A program made the position numbers and the translations under genes. A DNA stretch of 64,000 bases from VYDC01 sp963667515 (lineage in GTDB: Bacteria; Chloroflexota; Dehalococcoidia; UBA2979), in NCBI GenBank assembly GCA_963667515.2, contig CAXXXY010000008.1, positions 277,705-341,704 of the forward strand. Direction: 5' to 3'. Positions 34,785-43,208 of the stretch are shown here, piece by piece. The notes beneath the pieces were generated by a model. It worked only from the letters and a program-made list of their open reading frames with translations, was not told where the DNA came from and did not search any database. The stretch's first letter is position 1; the number at the start of each line of letters is the position of its first letter.

Positions 34785-35354
34785 TCAGGAGGCGCCGTCG
34801 GCCGCGATCAGCGCCACGAGCTCCGCGTCGCCGGCGGCACGAGCCGCCACCGGCGGCGTGAGGTGCCGCTCGACCAGCTCGACCACGCGCGGGGCGCTCC
34901 CCGCCTCGCGCAGCAGCGCCCCGCCGATGCGCGCGTGGTGCCGCAGCCGCCACAGCGCGCCGCGCCAGCCGCGCCCCTCCCGCGCGAGGCGGTCCAGGAG
35001 CCCCGTCGAGGTGGCGTGCAGCGGCACGTAGAGCACGCGGTGCCACAGCGCCAGCCGCCCCTTGCCAATGTCGTGCAGCAGCGCCGCCACCAGCAGCTCG
35101 CGGCCGGCCGGGGACGCGCTGGCGCCCGCGTCGCCCCGCATCGCCGCGACGCCGACGCGCGCGAGCCTCCGCATCACCAGCAGCGAGTGCCGACGATCGC
35201 GCGGCTCCATGCGCACGAAGAGCGGCAGCTCGGCCGCCGAGAGCAGCTCGCGCACCGCCCGCGCCTCGTCCGGGGCGATCGCCGAGCGCAGCCCCCACAG
35301 CACCTGGCGCGCCCGGTAGCGCGCGCGCCGCGCCAGCCACGCGAGTCGCGCCAC
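34785..35354 (-). CDS. HD-domain phosphohydrolase-like protein
   Basis: A 189-residue protein. The HD metal ligands can be followed: His in DRRHSLLVMRRL, HD in ALLHDIGKGRLAL, His pair in RLRHHARIGGALL, and a later His in VVELVERHLTPP. The HDIG form suggests nucleotide or lipid-phosphate hydrolysis; no partner domain is attached. It lies between tyrA and the M50 protease gene (3 bp away). Confidence 0.8.
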   Translation of the reverse strand: MARLAWLARRARYRARQVLWGLRSAIAPDEARAVRELLSAAELPLFVRMEPRDRRHSLLVMRRLARVGVAAMRGDAGASASPAGRELLVAALLHDIGKGRLALWHRVLYVPLHATSTGLLDRLAREGRGWRGALWRLRHHARIGGALLREAGSAPRVVELVERHLTPPVAARAAGDAELVALIAADGAS

Positions 35355-35357
35355 GAG

Positions 35358-36101
35358 CTAGCCGAAGCGGAGATCGTCGATGCCGGGCGCGAACAGATCG
35401 AGCAGCACGTCGATCGGCGGCCCCAGCACGGTGAAGAGCGGGTTGATGTCGCCGCCCGTGAGGAACGGCGCGAAGATCAGCAGCATCAGCACGCCCGGCC
35501 CCCAGCGCTCCGCCTCGGCCAGCGGCCGCGCGAGCTTGGTGGGGAGCAGGCCGACCGCGACGCGGAAGCCGTCGAGCGGCGCCAGCGGCAGGAAGTTGAA
35601 CACCGCCAGCAGCACGTTCAGCAGCACCACCGTCCCCAGGAAGAGCCCGATCATGTTCTCCGGGCTGTCGGTGGCGAAGCGCGCGAGCGGCTCCGCGAGC
35701 CCGCTCCCCACGAAGGGGTGCAGCGGCGTCACCCACCCCAGCTGGATGGGGATGCCCGCCAGCCCCGCCACCGCGAGATTGGTCAGCGGTCCTGCGGCCG
35801 CGATCGTCGCCATGGCAGTCTTCGGGTTCCGTGTGTTGCGGGGGTTCACCGGCACCGGCTTCGCCCAGCCGAAGCCGATGAAGAAGATCAGCGTGGAGCC
35901 GATGGGGTCGAGGTGCGCGCGCGGATCGAGCGTCAGCCGGCCGTAGCGCCGGGGCGTGGCGTCGCCCAGCCGGTCCGCGGCATAGGCGTGCATGAACTCG
36001 TGAAGGGCGAGCCCGACCAGCATCGAGAACGCGAACGCGGCGACCAGGACCAGGAACGCCAGCGGCGCGTCGCCGAGCACGGAGACGTAGCGAATCAGCA
36101 T
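35358..36101 (-). CDS. Site-2 protease family (M50) membrane metalloprotease
   Basis: A 247-residue polytopic protein. The zinc motif is VGLALHEFMHAYAADRLGD (HExxH) and the third ligand lies in FNFLPLAPLDGFRV (NxxPxxxLDG). Four to five hydrophobic segments are seen. It belongs to the short, PDZ-less rhomboid-like M50B group often annotated as YwhC. ATG at 36101 is chosen because the segment beyond it is the promoter region. The substrate is unknown. Confidence 0.9.
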   Translation of the reverse strand: MLIRYVSVLGDAPLAFLVLVAAFAFSMLVGLALHEFMHAYAADRLGDATPRRYGRLTLDPRAHLDPIGSTLIFFIGFGWAKPVPVNPRNTRNPKTAMATIAAAGPLTNLAVAGLAGIPIQLGWVTPLHPFVGSGLAEPLARFATDSPENMIGLFLGTVVLLNVLLAVFNFLPLAPLDGFRVAVGLLPTKLARPLAEAERWGPGVLMLLIFAPFLTGGDINPLFTVLGPPIDVLLDLFAPGIDDLRFG

Positions 36102-36115
36102 GTGATCAGGATAGC

Positions 36116-36157
36116 AAACAGTTTCCGTTGACACTGTTTCTCGGCCGACCCTATCAT
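36116..36157 (+). promoter_or_regulatory. Sigma70-type promoter overlapped by AAACAGT-N10-ACTGTTT palindrome
   Basis: TTGACA (36128-36133) and TATCAT (36152-36157), 18 bp apart, form a good plus-strand promoter about 190 bp before the beta-propeller gene. A perfect 7-bp inverted repeat, AAACAGT (36116-36122) and ACTGTTT (36133-36139), brackets and overlaps the -35, as a repressor operator would. It lies in the divergent gap with the M50 gene, so it could control both. Confidence 0.6.
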
Positions 36158-36349
36158 GAATGGTCGGCTGCGGTACCGTCGCGGCCGGCTCATCGTGCGA
36201 CGCTCGGACACGCGCGCCCGGAAGGGCTCGCGGAGCGCCCGGGCTGGACGGGAGAGCAGCTCGCCGGGGGGTGGGTGCGCCGGTCGGCGGGGCCGGCGCG
36301 CGTAGGCTCGCGCGTGCGCGGGCCGCGTGCTGCCCGGCGCGGCGCCACG

Positions 36350-37546
36350 ATGGCATCGCTACCCCGCCGCCTGCGCCTGCCCGCTCTCTTCATCGCGCTG
36401 CCGTTGCTCGCGCTCGCCGTGGTGCTGCTGCTGGTGCTGGGCCGCGGCGACGACGAGCCCGGCGCGCGCCAAGCGGGCGAGCGCACGCCGGGCTCGGGTG
36501 CGCCGCTGGTGGTGCTCGCCGAGTTCGGCCCGGGCGCCGACGAGGTCTTCGTCGCGCCCGCCGACGACCCCGCCGACCGCACGCCCGTCGCCACCGTCGA
36601 GCACGCCCCCGGCTGGGGCATCAACCCCGCGCCCGAGATGGCGGGCTCGCTCGCCGTCTACACGGTGCTGCCGCCCGAGGCGCGCCCGCGGCGCGACAGC
36701 CCCGCCGAGCTGTGGCTGCTCGACGTCGCGAGCGGCGAGCGCACGCGGCTCGCCCGCGACGCCGATCTGCTGGCCGCGCCCGCGCTCGCCCGCGACGGCA
36801 GCGCCGTCGTCTACCGCTCGAGCGCGGGCGGCGCGCAGGACCTCGTGCGCATCGATCTGGAGAGCCGCGCGCGCCGCGTGCTGCACTCGGTGCGCACGGA
36901 GTTCGGCGTCTTCCCGGTCGCGGTGACCCCGACCAGCCTCGACGGCGGCGGCGAGCTGCTCTTCTCGCAGATCTCGACCGCCGGCACCGATCTCTACGCC
37001 GTCTCCCTGGAGGGCTCCGCCGGTGGCGAGGCCCGGCACCTGCTCCACGCCTCGGCGCAGATCGCCCGCGACTGGCGGCTCTCCCCGGACGGCGCCACGC
37101 TCTCCTACCTGGCGCCAGAGCCCGTGGCGGAGCGCGTCGTGCACCGCCTGCACGTCGTGACGCTGGACGGGTCGGGCGCGCGGGAGCAGCAGCCGCCGAT
37201 CGCCGGCGGGCCGGCGGCCGCCGAGCAGTACGGCCCGGTGTGGACGCCCGACGGCGCGGCGATCACGGTCGGGCGCGAGGCCGCGCCCGCGCCCACGGCC
37301 GCCGCCGTCTCGCTGCCCCTCGACGAGGTCACGACGCCCACTGCGCTCGCGCCGCCCGAGGCCGGCTTCGACGTGCCGCTGGGCTGGAGCCCCGATGGCG
37401 GCACGCTCGCGGCGCGCAGCTTCGACGGCCGCAACTCCGCCGACCCCGGCGCCGAGCGGCTCACGCTCATCGGAGTCGGCGGCGAGCGCCGCGCCATCAG
37501 CTCGCGCTCGGAGCTGATCTTCCTCGGCTGGTGGGCGCGTGGCTGA
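36350..37546 (+). CDS. Membrane-anchored TolB/WD-like beta-propeller protein
   Basis: A 398-residue protein. It has one N-terminal membrane helix (FIALPLLALAVVLLLVLG) followed by repeated blades with SPDG/DG.-type turns: LARDGSAVVYRSS, RLSPDGATLSYL, WTPDGAAITVG, WSPDGGTLAARS. This is the pattern of TolB-like propellers. No ligand or enzyme residues are evident. The stop overlaps the start of the transglycosylase-like gene by 8 bp, so both are probably cell-envelope proteins acting together. Confidence 0.8.
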   Translation: MASLPRRLRLPALFIALPLLALAVVLLLVLGRGDDEPGARQAGERTPGSGAPLVVLAEFGPGADEVFVAPADDPADRTPVATVEHAPGWGINPAPEMAGSLAVYTVLPPEARPRRDSPAELWLLDVASGERTRLARDADLLAAPALARDGSAVVYRSSAGGAQDLVRIDLESRARRVLHSVRTEFGVFPVAVTPTSLDGGGELLFSQISTAGTDLYAVSLEGSAGGEARHLLHASAQIARDWRLSPDGATLSYLAPEPVAERVVHRLHVVTLDGSGAREQQPPIAGGPAAAEQYGPVWTPDGAAITVGREAAPAPTAAAVSLPLDEVTTPTALAPPEAGFDVPLGWSPDGGTLAARSFDGRNSADPGAERLTLIGVGGERRAISSRSELIFLGWWARG

Positions 37547-38984
37547 GCGGCCCGCCGGTGAGTGGCGTCTCCCGAGACGGCGCGCGACTGCGCGGCGGGC
37601 ACGGCGCGGCGCTCGAGCGCTGGCGCGCGCTCTGGGCGCGGCCGCCGGCCTCGCCGCGGCTGCGCTGCTCGTGCAGGCGCTCGCGGCGCCCGCGCTCCCC
37701 GCGGACGTCCTCGGTGGCGGCGGCACGCCGCACGCCGGCGCCTGCGCCTTCCTGCGCGCCCCGCACGCCTACGAGGCGGACGCCGAGCGCGACACCTACC
37801 TCAAGGCGATCGAGACGGCCTCGGTCAACGGCCTCTTCCCCGGCGACGGCTACTTCGGGCTGCCGGCCGTCGAGACAGGCGGTCGCGGCGGGCGTGCGCC
37901 CGTCGCCGTGGCCGTGCCGCCCACGCTGCTGAAGGCGATCGCCTGGGTCGAGTCGCGGATGACGATGGCCCTGCCGTCGGTGCCGTTCGGCTCGCCGGGG
38001 CCGGCCCTCGTCTCGTTCGACTGCGGGCACGGCGTGATGCAGGTGACCTCGGGGATGACCGTGCCGCTGGGAATCGACGCGCCCAGCGACCGGCAGACGA
38101 GCGTCGCGACGCACTACGCCTACAACATCGCGCGCGGGGCGGCGCTGCTCGCCGAGAAGTGGAACGATGCCCCCGAGCGGCGCCCGCTGGCCGGCACGGA
38201 CACGGGCTCCGATCCCGGGCTGATCGAGAACTGGTACTTCGCTACCTGGGGCTACAACGGCTTCACGGGCCCCGGCTCCAACCGCTCGAATCACCCGGCC
38301 GACCCCGCCTTCGGGGGCTGGCCGCGCCCGGCGTACCGCTGCGACGGCGGGCAGTCGCGCACACGCCACCCGTACCAGGAGCTGGTGTGGGGCTGCCTCG
38401 CGCAGCCGCCGACGGTAGGGGGCGTCGCGCTGTGGGGCGCGGTCGCGGCGACGCTGCCGAACCTCACCCAGCCGCAGTTCTTCCAGCCGCTCTCGTCGGC
38501 CGCGTTCCGCTTCCCCTTCGCGGCGATGGACATCCCGACGCCGCGTCCCGCGCACACCGACCTCGTGCCGCCCGCGGACGCTGGCTTCCGCGCGCGCGCG
38601 CTCGGCGCCCCCGGGCTCGCCGTCGACGTGCGAGAGCTGACGGTACGCCTCGACGGCACGCCCGAGGAGGCGCAGGGCACGCTGCTCGTGACGAACCCGG
38701 GGAGCGGGCTGCTGGCGTGGCAGGCGACGGCCGACGCCGGCTGGATCGTGCTGGAGCCCCCGGCCGGCGTCGCGCTGGGAGCCGACGTCGACTGCAGCGG
38801 CCGCGACTGCGATCCCGTCGGCCGGCTGAGCGTCACCGTGAACCCCACGCTGCTGCCGCAGGCGAGCGCCGTCGGCGCGATCCGGCTGCACGCGGCGAAC
38901 GTGGCGCTGCCAGACATCGTCGTGCGCCTCGAGGTCGACGCCGAGTTCGAGGTCGGCGCCCCCGGCACCAGCCGCCGCGACTAG
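37539..38984 (+). CDS. Exported lytic-transglycosylase-like protein with BACON-like C-terminal domain
   Basis: A 481-residue protein starting GTG at 37539. It has an Arg-rich N-terminus, then a signal/anchor helix (AAGLAAAALLVQALAAPAL). The middle has the SLT-type pattern PTLLKAIAWVESRM (catalytic Glu), GHGVMQVTSGM and NIARGAALLAEKW. YFATWGYNGF follows, as in Slt70-fold muramidases. From about residue 350 on, a beta-rich domain (RLDGTPEEAQGTLLVTNPG, WIVLEPPAGVAL) resembles BACON/Ig-like modules. It would cleave or remodel peptidoglycan. Its TAG stop is inside the CTAG target of IS copy 1. Confidence 0.75.
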   Translation: MAERPAGEWRLPRRRATARRARRGARALARALGAAAGLAAAALLVQALAAPALPADVLGGGGTPHAGACAFLRAPHAYEADAERDTYLKAIETASVNGLFPGDGYFGLPAVETGGRGGRAPVAVAVPPTLLKAIAWVESRMTMALPSVPFGSPGPALVSFDCGHGVMQVTSGMTVPLGIDAPSDRQTSVATHYAYNIARGAALLAEKWNDAPERRPLAGTDTGSDPGLIENWYFATWGYNGFTGPGSNRSNHPADPAFGGWPRPAYRCDGGQSRTRHPYQELVWGCLAQPPTVGGVALWGAVAATLPNLTQPQFFQPLSSAAFRFPFAAMDIPTPRPAHTDLVPPADAGFRARALGAPGLAVDVRELTVRLDGTPEEAQGTLLVTNPGSGLLAWQATADAGWIVLEPPAGVALGADVDCSGRDCDPVGRLSVTVNPTLLPQASAVGAIRLHAANVALPDIVVRLEVDAEFEVGAPGTSRRD

Positions 38985-38985
38985 C

Positions 38986-40035
38986 TGTAGTTCCCACGTA
39001 GGTTGTTGACAGGATGAGGGGCCTCGCCCGCTGCTGTGTGTGACAGCACGGCAGTAGCGAGGAGAGGACACCCTCATGGCCCATCGTAACGCGCGGCTGA
39101 CGCCGCTGACCCGACTCGAGCTCGTGCGGGAAGTGGACGCCGGCTGGCCCCAGGCTGAGGTCGCTCGCCACTTCCGCGTCTCCCGCCACACCGTTGCCAA
39201 GTGGCTGGGGCGCTTCCGGGCGGAGGGAGCGGCAGGGCTCGAGGACCGCAGCTCCGCCCCGCGCGCGCATCCCCGGCGCACGCCGCCCGAGCTGGAGCGA
39301 CGCATCTGCGCCGTGCGACGCACGCAGGGATTCGGGCCGCATCGCATCCAGTGGGCGCTCGGGGTCGCCCGCTCCACGGTCTACGCCGTGCTGCGGCGCC
39401 GCGGCCTCAACCGGCTGCACCGCCTGCACCGCGTCACCCGGGAGCCGGTCCGCTACGAGCACGACGCCCCCGGCGACCTGCTGCATCTCGACGTGAAGAA
39501 GCTCGGGCGCGTCCCCGAGGGCGGCGGCAAGCGAATGGCGCCTGGCTTCGCCGAGACGCGCTCCGGGCCGCATTCGCGGCGTTCGCTGGGGCTGGAGTAC
39601 CTACACGTCGCCGTCGACGACCACAGCCGTTACGCCTACGTCTCCGTCCTGCCCGACGAGCGTGGCGCGAGCTGCGCCGCCTTCCTCGAGCAGGCGCTCG
39701 CGGCCTTCCGCCGGCGTGGCGTGCGCGTGCGCCGGGTCCTGACCGACAACGCGAAGGCCTACACCGTCGCCCGCAGCTTCCACGGCGCCGCCGCTGCCGC
39801 AGACGTGCGGCTGTCGCACACGCGGCCCTACCGCCCGCAGACGAACGGCAAAGCCGAGCGTTTCATCCAGATCCTGCAGAACGAGTGGGCCTACGCCCGC
39901 CCCTACCGCTCCAACGCCGAGCGGCTGCGTCAGCTCCCATGCTGGCTCTACCGCTACAATCACCGCCGACCGCACGGCGGCGTCGGCGGGGCCGTCCCCG
40001 CCTCCCGCCTGTGAACAACCTTCCTGGGTAGTACA
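38986..40035 (+). mobile_element. IS481-type element, copy 1 (1,050 bp)
   Basis: Ends are TGTAGTTCCCACGTAGGTTG (left) and, inverted, TGTACTACCCAGGAAGGTTG (right), an imperfect ~28-bp inverted repeat. CTAG stands one base outside each end (38981-38984 and 40037-40040). The outer bases give ACTAGC on the left and GCTAGC on the right. The left CTAG contains the TAG stop of the transglycosylase-like gene. Inside the left end is a TTGACA (39006-39011) and a hairpin TGCTGT-GTGTG-ACAGCA (39032-39048) before the transposase ribosome-binding site. Confidence 0.95.
39076..40014 (+). CDS. IS481-family transposase (copy 1)
   Basis: A 312-residue DDE transposase. The N-terminal helix-turn-helix reads GWPQAEVARHFRVSRHTVAKWL, with a second Arg/Pro-rich HTH half. 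The rve core supplies Asp in LLHLDVKKLG, Asp in VRRVLTDNAKAY and Glu in PQTNGKAERFIQIL. GAGGAGAGG precedes the ATG. This copy differs from the others in a few residues (HRLHR at the 'RLDRLHR' site; Cys in QLPCWLYRY). The frame is intact and probably active. Confidence 0.95.
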   Translation: MAHRNARLTPLTRLELVREVDAGWPQAEVARHFRVSRHTVAKWLGRFRAEGAAGLEDRSSAPRAHPRRTPPELERRICAVRRTQGFGPHRIQWALGVARSTVYAVLRRRGLNRLHRLHRVTREPVRYEHDAPGDLLHLDVKKLGRVPEGGGKRMAPGFAETRSGPHSRRSLGLEYLHVAVDDHSRYAYVSVLPDERGASCAAFLEQALAAFRRRGVRVRRVLTDNAKAYTVARSFHGAAAAADVRLSHTRPYRPQTNGKAERFIQILQNEWAYARPYRSNAERLRQLPCWLYRYNHRRPHGGVGGAVPASRL

Positions 40036-40249
40036 GCTAGCGCCCGCAGATCGTGCTCGAAGGCACCATCGAGCGAATCGTGTTGGTCGGGGACGGTGCT
40101 CAGCTAGTATCCCCGCAGCGTGTCGAGCGATCGCATCCGTGGAGCTCCGCGAGTGCCGCCGCGGAGACACCGGGGCGGTGCGGGCTCGGTGGCGCACGAC
40201 CGACGCCGTCCCGCGTTCGCCCGGGCTGGGCGGACCCACTGGAGGCCAT

Positions 40250-41248
40250 ATGCGACTGGGTGTGATGACGGGTTTCGGGGCGGACTGGCAGTCGACGGTC
40301 GAGAAGGTGCGCATCGCCGAGGATCTCGGCTACGAGCTCGTGGTCGTGCCGGAGGCGTGGCAGCTCTCGGCGCTGCCGTGGCTCACCGTGCTCGCGCAGA
40401 GCACCTCGCGGATCCAGATCGGCACCTCGATCGTCAACGTGTTCTCGCGCTCCCCCGCGGTGCTCGCCCAGGAGTACGCACCGCTCGAGCTCATCTCCGG
40501 GGGGCGCATGATGCTGGGCATCGGTGTGGCGAGCCTGCTGGTCGCGGAGCAGATGCACGGCGTCCCGTTCAAGCGCCCGCTGCGACGCCTCCGCGAGTAC
40601 ACCGAGATCTTCAAGATGCTGATCCGCGGTGAGCGGCTGCACTACAAGGGCGAGATCTTCGAGCTCGATCGCGGCTTCAGCATCGCCTACGACCGCCCGC
40701 GCCCGGACGTCCCGGTCTGGATCGGCGCGATCACGCCGAAGTCGCTCGTGCAGTCGGGCGAGATCGCGGACGGAATCATGCCCGTGCACTGGCCGACCGC
40801 GCAGATGGGAGAGCTACGCGAATACCTCCGCGAGGGTGCCGAGGCAGCGGGGCGCGACGTCTCGGCGATCACGATCGCCCCGCACACGCCTATCTACCTC
40901 CTGGACGGGGTGAACGACGAGCAGACGGTCCACCAGGCAAAGATGCGGATCGAGAACTACATCAACCGGATGTGGAACTTCTATCACGAGATGATGACCC
41001 GGATTGGCTGGGCGGACGAGGTTCGCGCGGTGCAGGCTGAGTGGGCGGAGACCCACGACCGTGAGAAGGCGATCGCCACCGTCAGCGACCGCATGGTCCG
41101 CGAGAACGAGGTGATCGGCACGATGCCGGAGGTGAAGGCGCGGCTTCGGGAGCGGGCCGACAACGGGGCGGACCTGCAGATCATCTACATGCCCAAGGGC
41201 ACCGCGGCTGAGGCCGGCGCTGCGCTTGAGCAGTTCATCTCGGCGTAG
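40250..41248 (+). CDS. LLM-class flavin-dependent oxidoreductase
   Basis: A 332-residue luciferase-like monooxygenase/F420-dependent reductase fold. ATG at 40250 has GGAGG four bases upstream and starts MRLGVMTGFGADWQ. Barrel signatures: AEDLGYELVVVPEAW, IQIGTSIVNVFSRSPAVLAQ, GRMMLGIGVASLLVAEQ, PVWIGAITPKSL. Whether FMN or F420 is used cannot be decided. The AtzG-like and amidase genes follow at once (16 bp), so the three probably break down one nitrogen compound. Confidence 0.9.
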   Translation: MRLGVMTGFGADWQSTVEKVRIAEDLGYELVVVPEAWQLSALPWLTVLAQSTSRIQIGTSIVNVFSRSPAVLAQEYAPLELISGGRMMLGIGVASLLVAEQMHGVPFKRPLRRLREYTEIFKMLIRGERLHYKGEIFELDRGFSIAYDRPRPDVPVWIGAITPKSLVQSGEIADGIMPVHWPTAQMGELREYLREGAEAAGRDVSAITIAPHTPIYLLDGVNDEQTVHQAKMRIENYINRMWNFYHEMMTRIGWADEVRAVQAEWAETHDREKAIATVSDRMVRENEVIGTMPEVKARLRERADNGADLQIIYMPKGTAAEAGAALEQFISA

Positions 41249-41263
41249 GAGCAGGGGGAGCCG

Positions 41264-41464
41264 ATGCGAACCGACGACGTGCGGGCGCGAGAGGAGCTCG
41301 AGCGGTGCGCCCGGCGGTTGGGGCTGGTCAACCTGACGCCGGGGCAGATGGAAGAGCTCCGGCAAGCCGAGGCATACGCGCGCGATCTGCTCGCCAGGCT
41401 GCCGCGCGAATTCGCCCTGACCGACGAGCCCGCTCACACCTTCCGCGCCAGCGATGACGCGTGA
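41264..41464 (+). CDS. AtzG/GatC-like small subunit
   Basis: A 66-residue helical protein with VNLTPGQMEELRQAEAYARDL and a trailing PAHTFRASDDA. GatC- and AtzG-type proteins of this size embrace an amidase-signature enzyme and stabilise it. It overlaps the amidase start by 4 bp and follows the oxidoreductase by 16 bp. GGGGGAG is its ribosome-binding site. The identification rests largely on size and context. Confidence 0.65.
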   Translation: MRTDDVRAREELERCARRLGLVNLTPGQMEELRQAEAYARDLLARLPREFALTDEPAHTFRASDDA

Positions 41465-42861
41465 CCGCCGCTGATCTCCCCTGGCTGACGATCGCCGAGG
41501 CCGCAAGCCTCATCCGCGACCGGGAGCTCTCACCCGTCGAGTACGTCGAAGCGCTCTATGCCCGCTCGGATAGGCTCGACGCTCGGCTCCACAGCTACAT
41601 CCGTGTCACCCGCGACATCGCGATGCGCGAGGCGAAGCGGGCCGAAGCGGAGATCGCCGGCGGCACCAACAGGGGCCCGCTGCATGGCATGCCCTACGGC
41701 CTCAAGGACATCGTCGACTACGCCGGCGTACCCACGACTGCGCACTCACGGCTGCTCCAGGACAACGTCCCCGATCGCGACGCGACCGTCACGGCCAGGC
41801 TGAAGGAGGCCGGCGGCGCGCTCCTCGGCAAGATGGCGACTCACGAGTTCGCGCTCGGAGGCCCATCCTTCGACCTCCCGTGGCCGCCGCCGCGAAACCC
41901 CTGGAACACGGACTATTTCACCGGGGGCTCGTCCAGCGGCTCGGCCGCCGCGGTAGCCGCCGGCTTCATGCCCGCCGCGCTCGGCTCGGACACGGGCGGG
42001 TCGGTACGCGGTCCGGCGTCGCTGTGCGGCCTTGTCGGGATGAAGCCGACCTACGGCCGCGTCAGCCGAACCGGCGTGTTGCCACTGGCCTACAGCCTCG
42101 ACACCGTTGGGCCGCTCACGCGCACGGTCGAGGACAGCGCCCTCGTGCTCAACGCGATCGCGGGCCACGACCCGCGTGACATCGCCAGCGCCGATGTGAC
42201 GCAGCCGGACTTCACAGCCGACCTTCAAGCAGGCGTGCGAGGGCTACGCGTCGGCGTCGTCCGGCACTTCTACACCCGCGACATAGAGGCAGACCCGGAG
42301 GTGCTCCGAGGTATCGAAGACGCGGTCGACGTGCTGGCGCGACTGGGGGCGCACGTCCAGGAGATGCAGCTGCAGCCTCTCGACGTCTACGCGAGTTGCA
42401 GCCGCACGATCATCATGTCCGAGGCGTATGCGGTTCACGAGAAGTGGCTGCAGGAGCGGCCGAGCGACTACGGCGCCTCCCTGCGACAGCGGCTCCTGCC
42501 CGGGGCGTTCATCAGGGCCGTCGACTACGTTCACGCAATACGCCTGCGCCGCCAGCTCGTGCAGCATTTCGATGACGCGATGCGCGACTTCGACATCGCC
42601 GTGACGGCGTCCAGCATGGATCCGCCCCCACGGATCGAGGACACCGACGAGGTTGAGCGGACCTACCCCCGCCAGGCTCGCAACCCGTTCAATGTGATCG
42701 GCGGGCCGGCGCTGGTACTGCCCGTCGGGTTCACGGAGAGCGGCCTCCCGCTGTCGATGCAGATCGTCGGACGACCGTTCGACGAGCCAACCGTCTATCG
42801 GACCGGCTATGCGTACGAACGCGAGACCGACTGGACGACCCGTCGGCCGCCGCTGGGCTGA
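41461..42861 (+). CDS. Amidase-signature family hydrolase
   Basis: A 466-residue amidase. The Ser-cisSer-Lys triad is visible: Lys in MPYGLKDIVDYAG, cis-Ser in YFTGGSSSGSAAAVAAG and nucleophile Ser in GSDTGGSVRGPAS. PTYGRVSRTGVLPLAYSLD is the following hallmark. Start GTG at 41461 overlaps the small subunit. The substrate is unknown; with the LLM oxidoreductase it suggests opening of a ring or amide after oxidation. It could be a GatA-like paralogue, but gatB is absent. Confidence 0.9.
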   Translation: MTAADLPWLTIAEAASLIRDRELSPVEYVEALYARSDRLDARLHSYIRVTRDIAMREAKRAEAEIAGGTNRGPLHGMPYGLKDIVDYAGVPTTAHSRLLQDNVPDRDATVTARLKEAGGALLGKMATHEFALGGPSFDLPWPPPRNPWNTDYFTGGSSSGSAAAVAAGFMPAALGSDTGGSVRGPASLCGLVGMKPTYGRVSRTGVLPLAYSLDTVGPLTRTVEDSALVLNAIAGHDPRDIASADVTQPDFTADLQAGVRGLRVGVVRHFYTRDIEADPEVLRGIEDAVDVLARLGAHVQEMQLQPLDVYASCSRTIIMSEAYAVHEKWLQERPSDYGASLRQRLLPGAFIRAVDYVHAIRLRRQLVQHFDDAMRDFDIAVTASSMDPPPRIEDTDEVERTYPRQARNPFNVIGGPALVLPVGFTESGLPLSMQIVGRPFDEPTVYRTGYAYERETDWTTRRPPLG

Positions 42862-43208
42862 GCAACGCGGAACGGCTTGCCGTCGCCGGGTAGGGCGGGC
42901 CGGAAGTTCGCGAGCGGAGTGCACTCGAGCCCGGCGGCTAGCGGGTCGTGCACGGCAGCGCGGCGGCTGTCCCCCCAGCGCCTCGCGGAGCGCCGCGAGC
43001 GGGCGCAGGGAACGCTCACCTTCGTCGCCGCCGCACGTCCCGCGCCAACGCCGCGCTCGTCTACCAGGAGCGGCAGCCCCTCGAGTCCAGCGGAACGCTG
43101 GCCCGTCGAGTCCAGCGGAACGCTTGCCCTCGTCGCCGCAGGCGCCGCGTGGCTGCCGCCCGCGTCTAGCAGGAGCGGCAGCCACGCGAGTCCAGCGGAA
43201 CGCTGGCC
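42862..43208. repeat. Repeat-rich intergenic region with hairpin units
   Basis: No gene is seen. From 43066 there are tandem units of GAGTCCAGCGGAACGCTGG. Perfect hairpins CCAGCG-GAA-CGCTGG stand at 43087-43101 and 43192-43206, a degenerate one at 43112-43126, and GCAGCG-GAA-CGCTGC at 43216-43230. The last lies inside the 3' end of copA. Two units share a longer block (AGGAGCGGCAGCC then GAGTCCAGC...). The same sequence recurs at 48262-48294 and 60794-60849. It could be a REP/BIME-like family or a terminator shared by convergent genes. Confidence 0.75.

Noticed and set aside
42862..43019. Possible gene remnant on the minus strand (TPLANFRPALPGDGKPFRV)
   Set aside because: The stretch looks protein-like but is too short, lacks a start and matches no family I can name.
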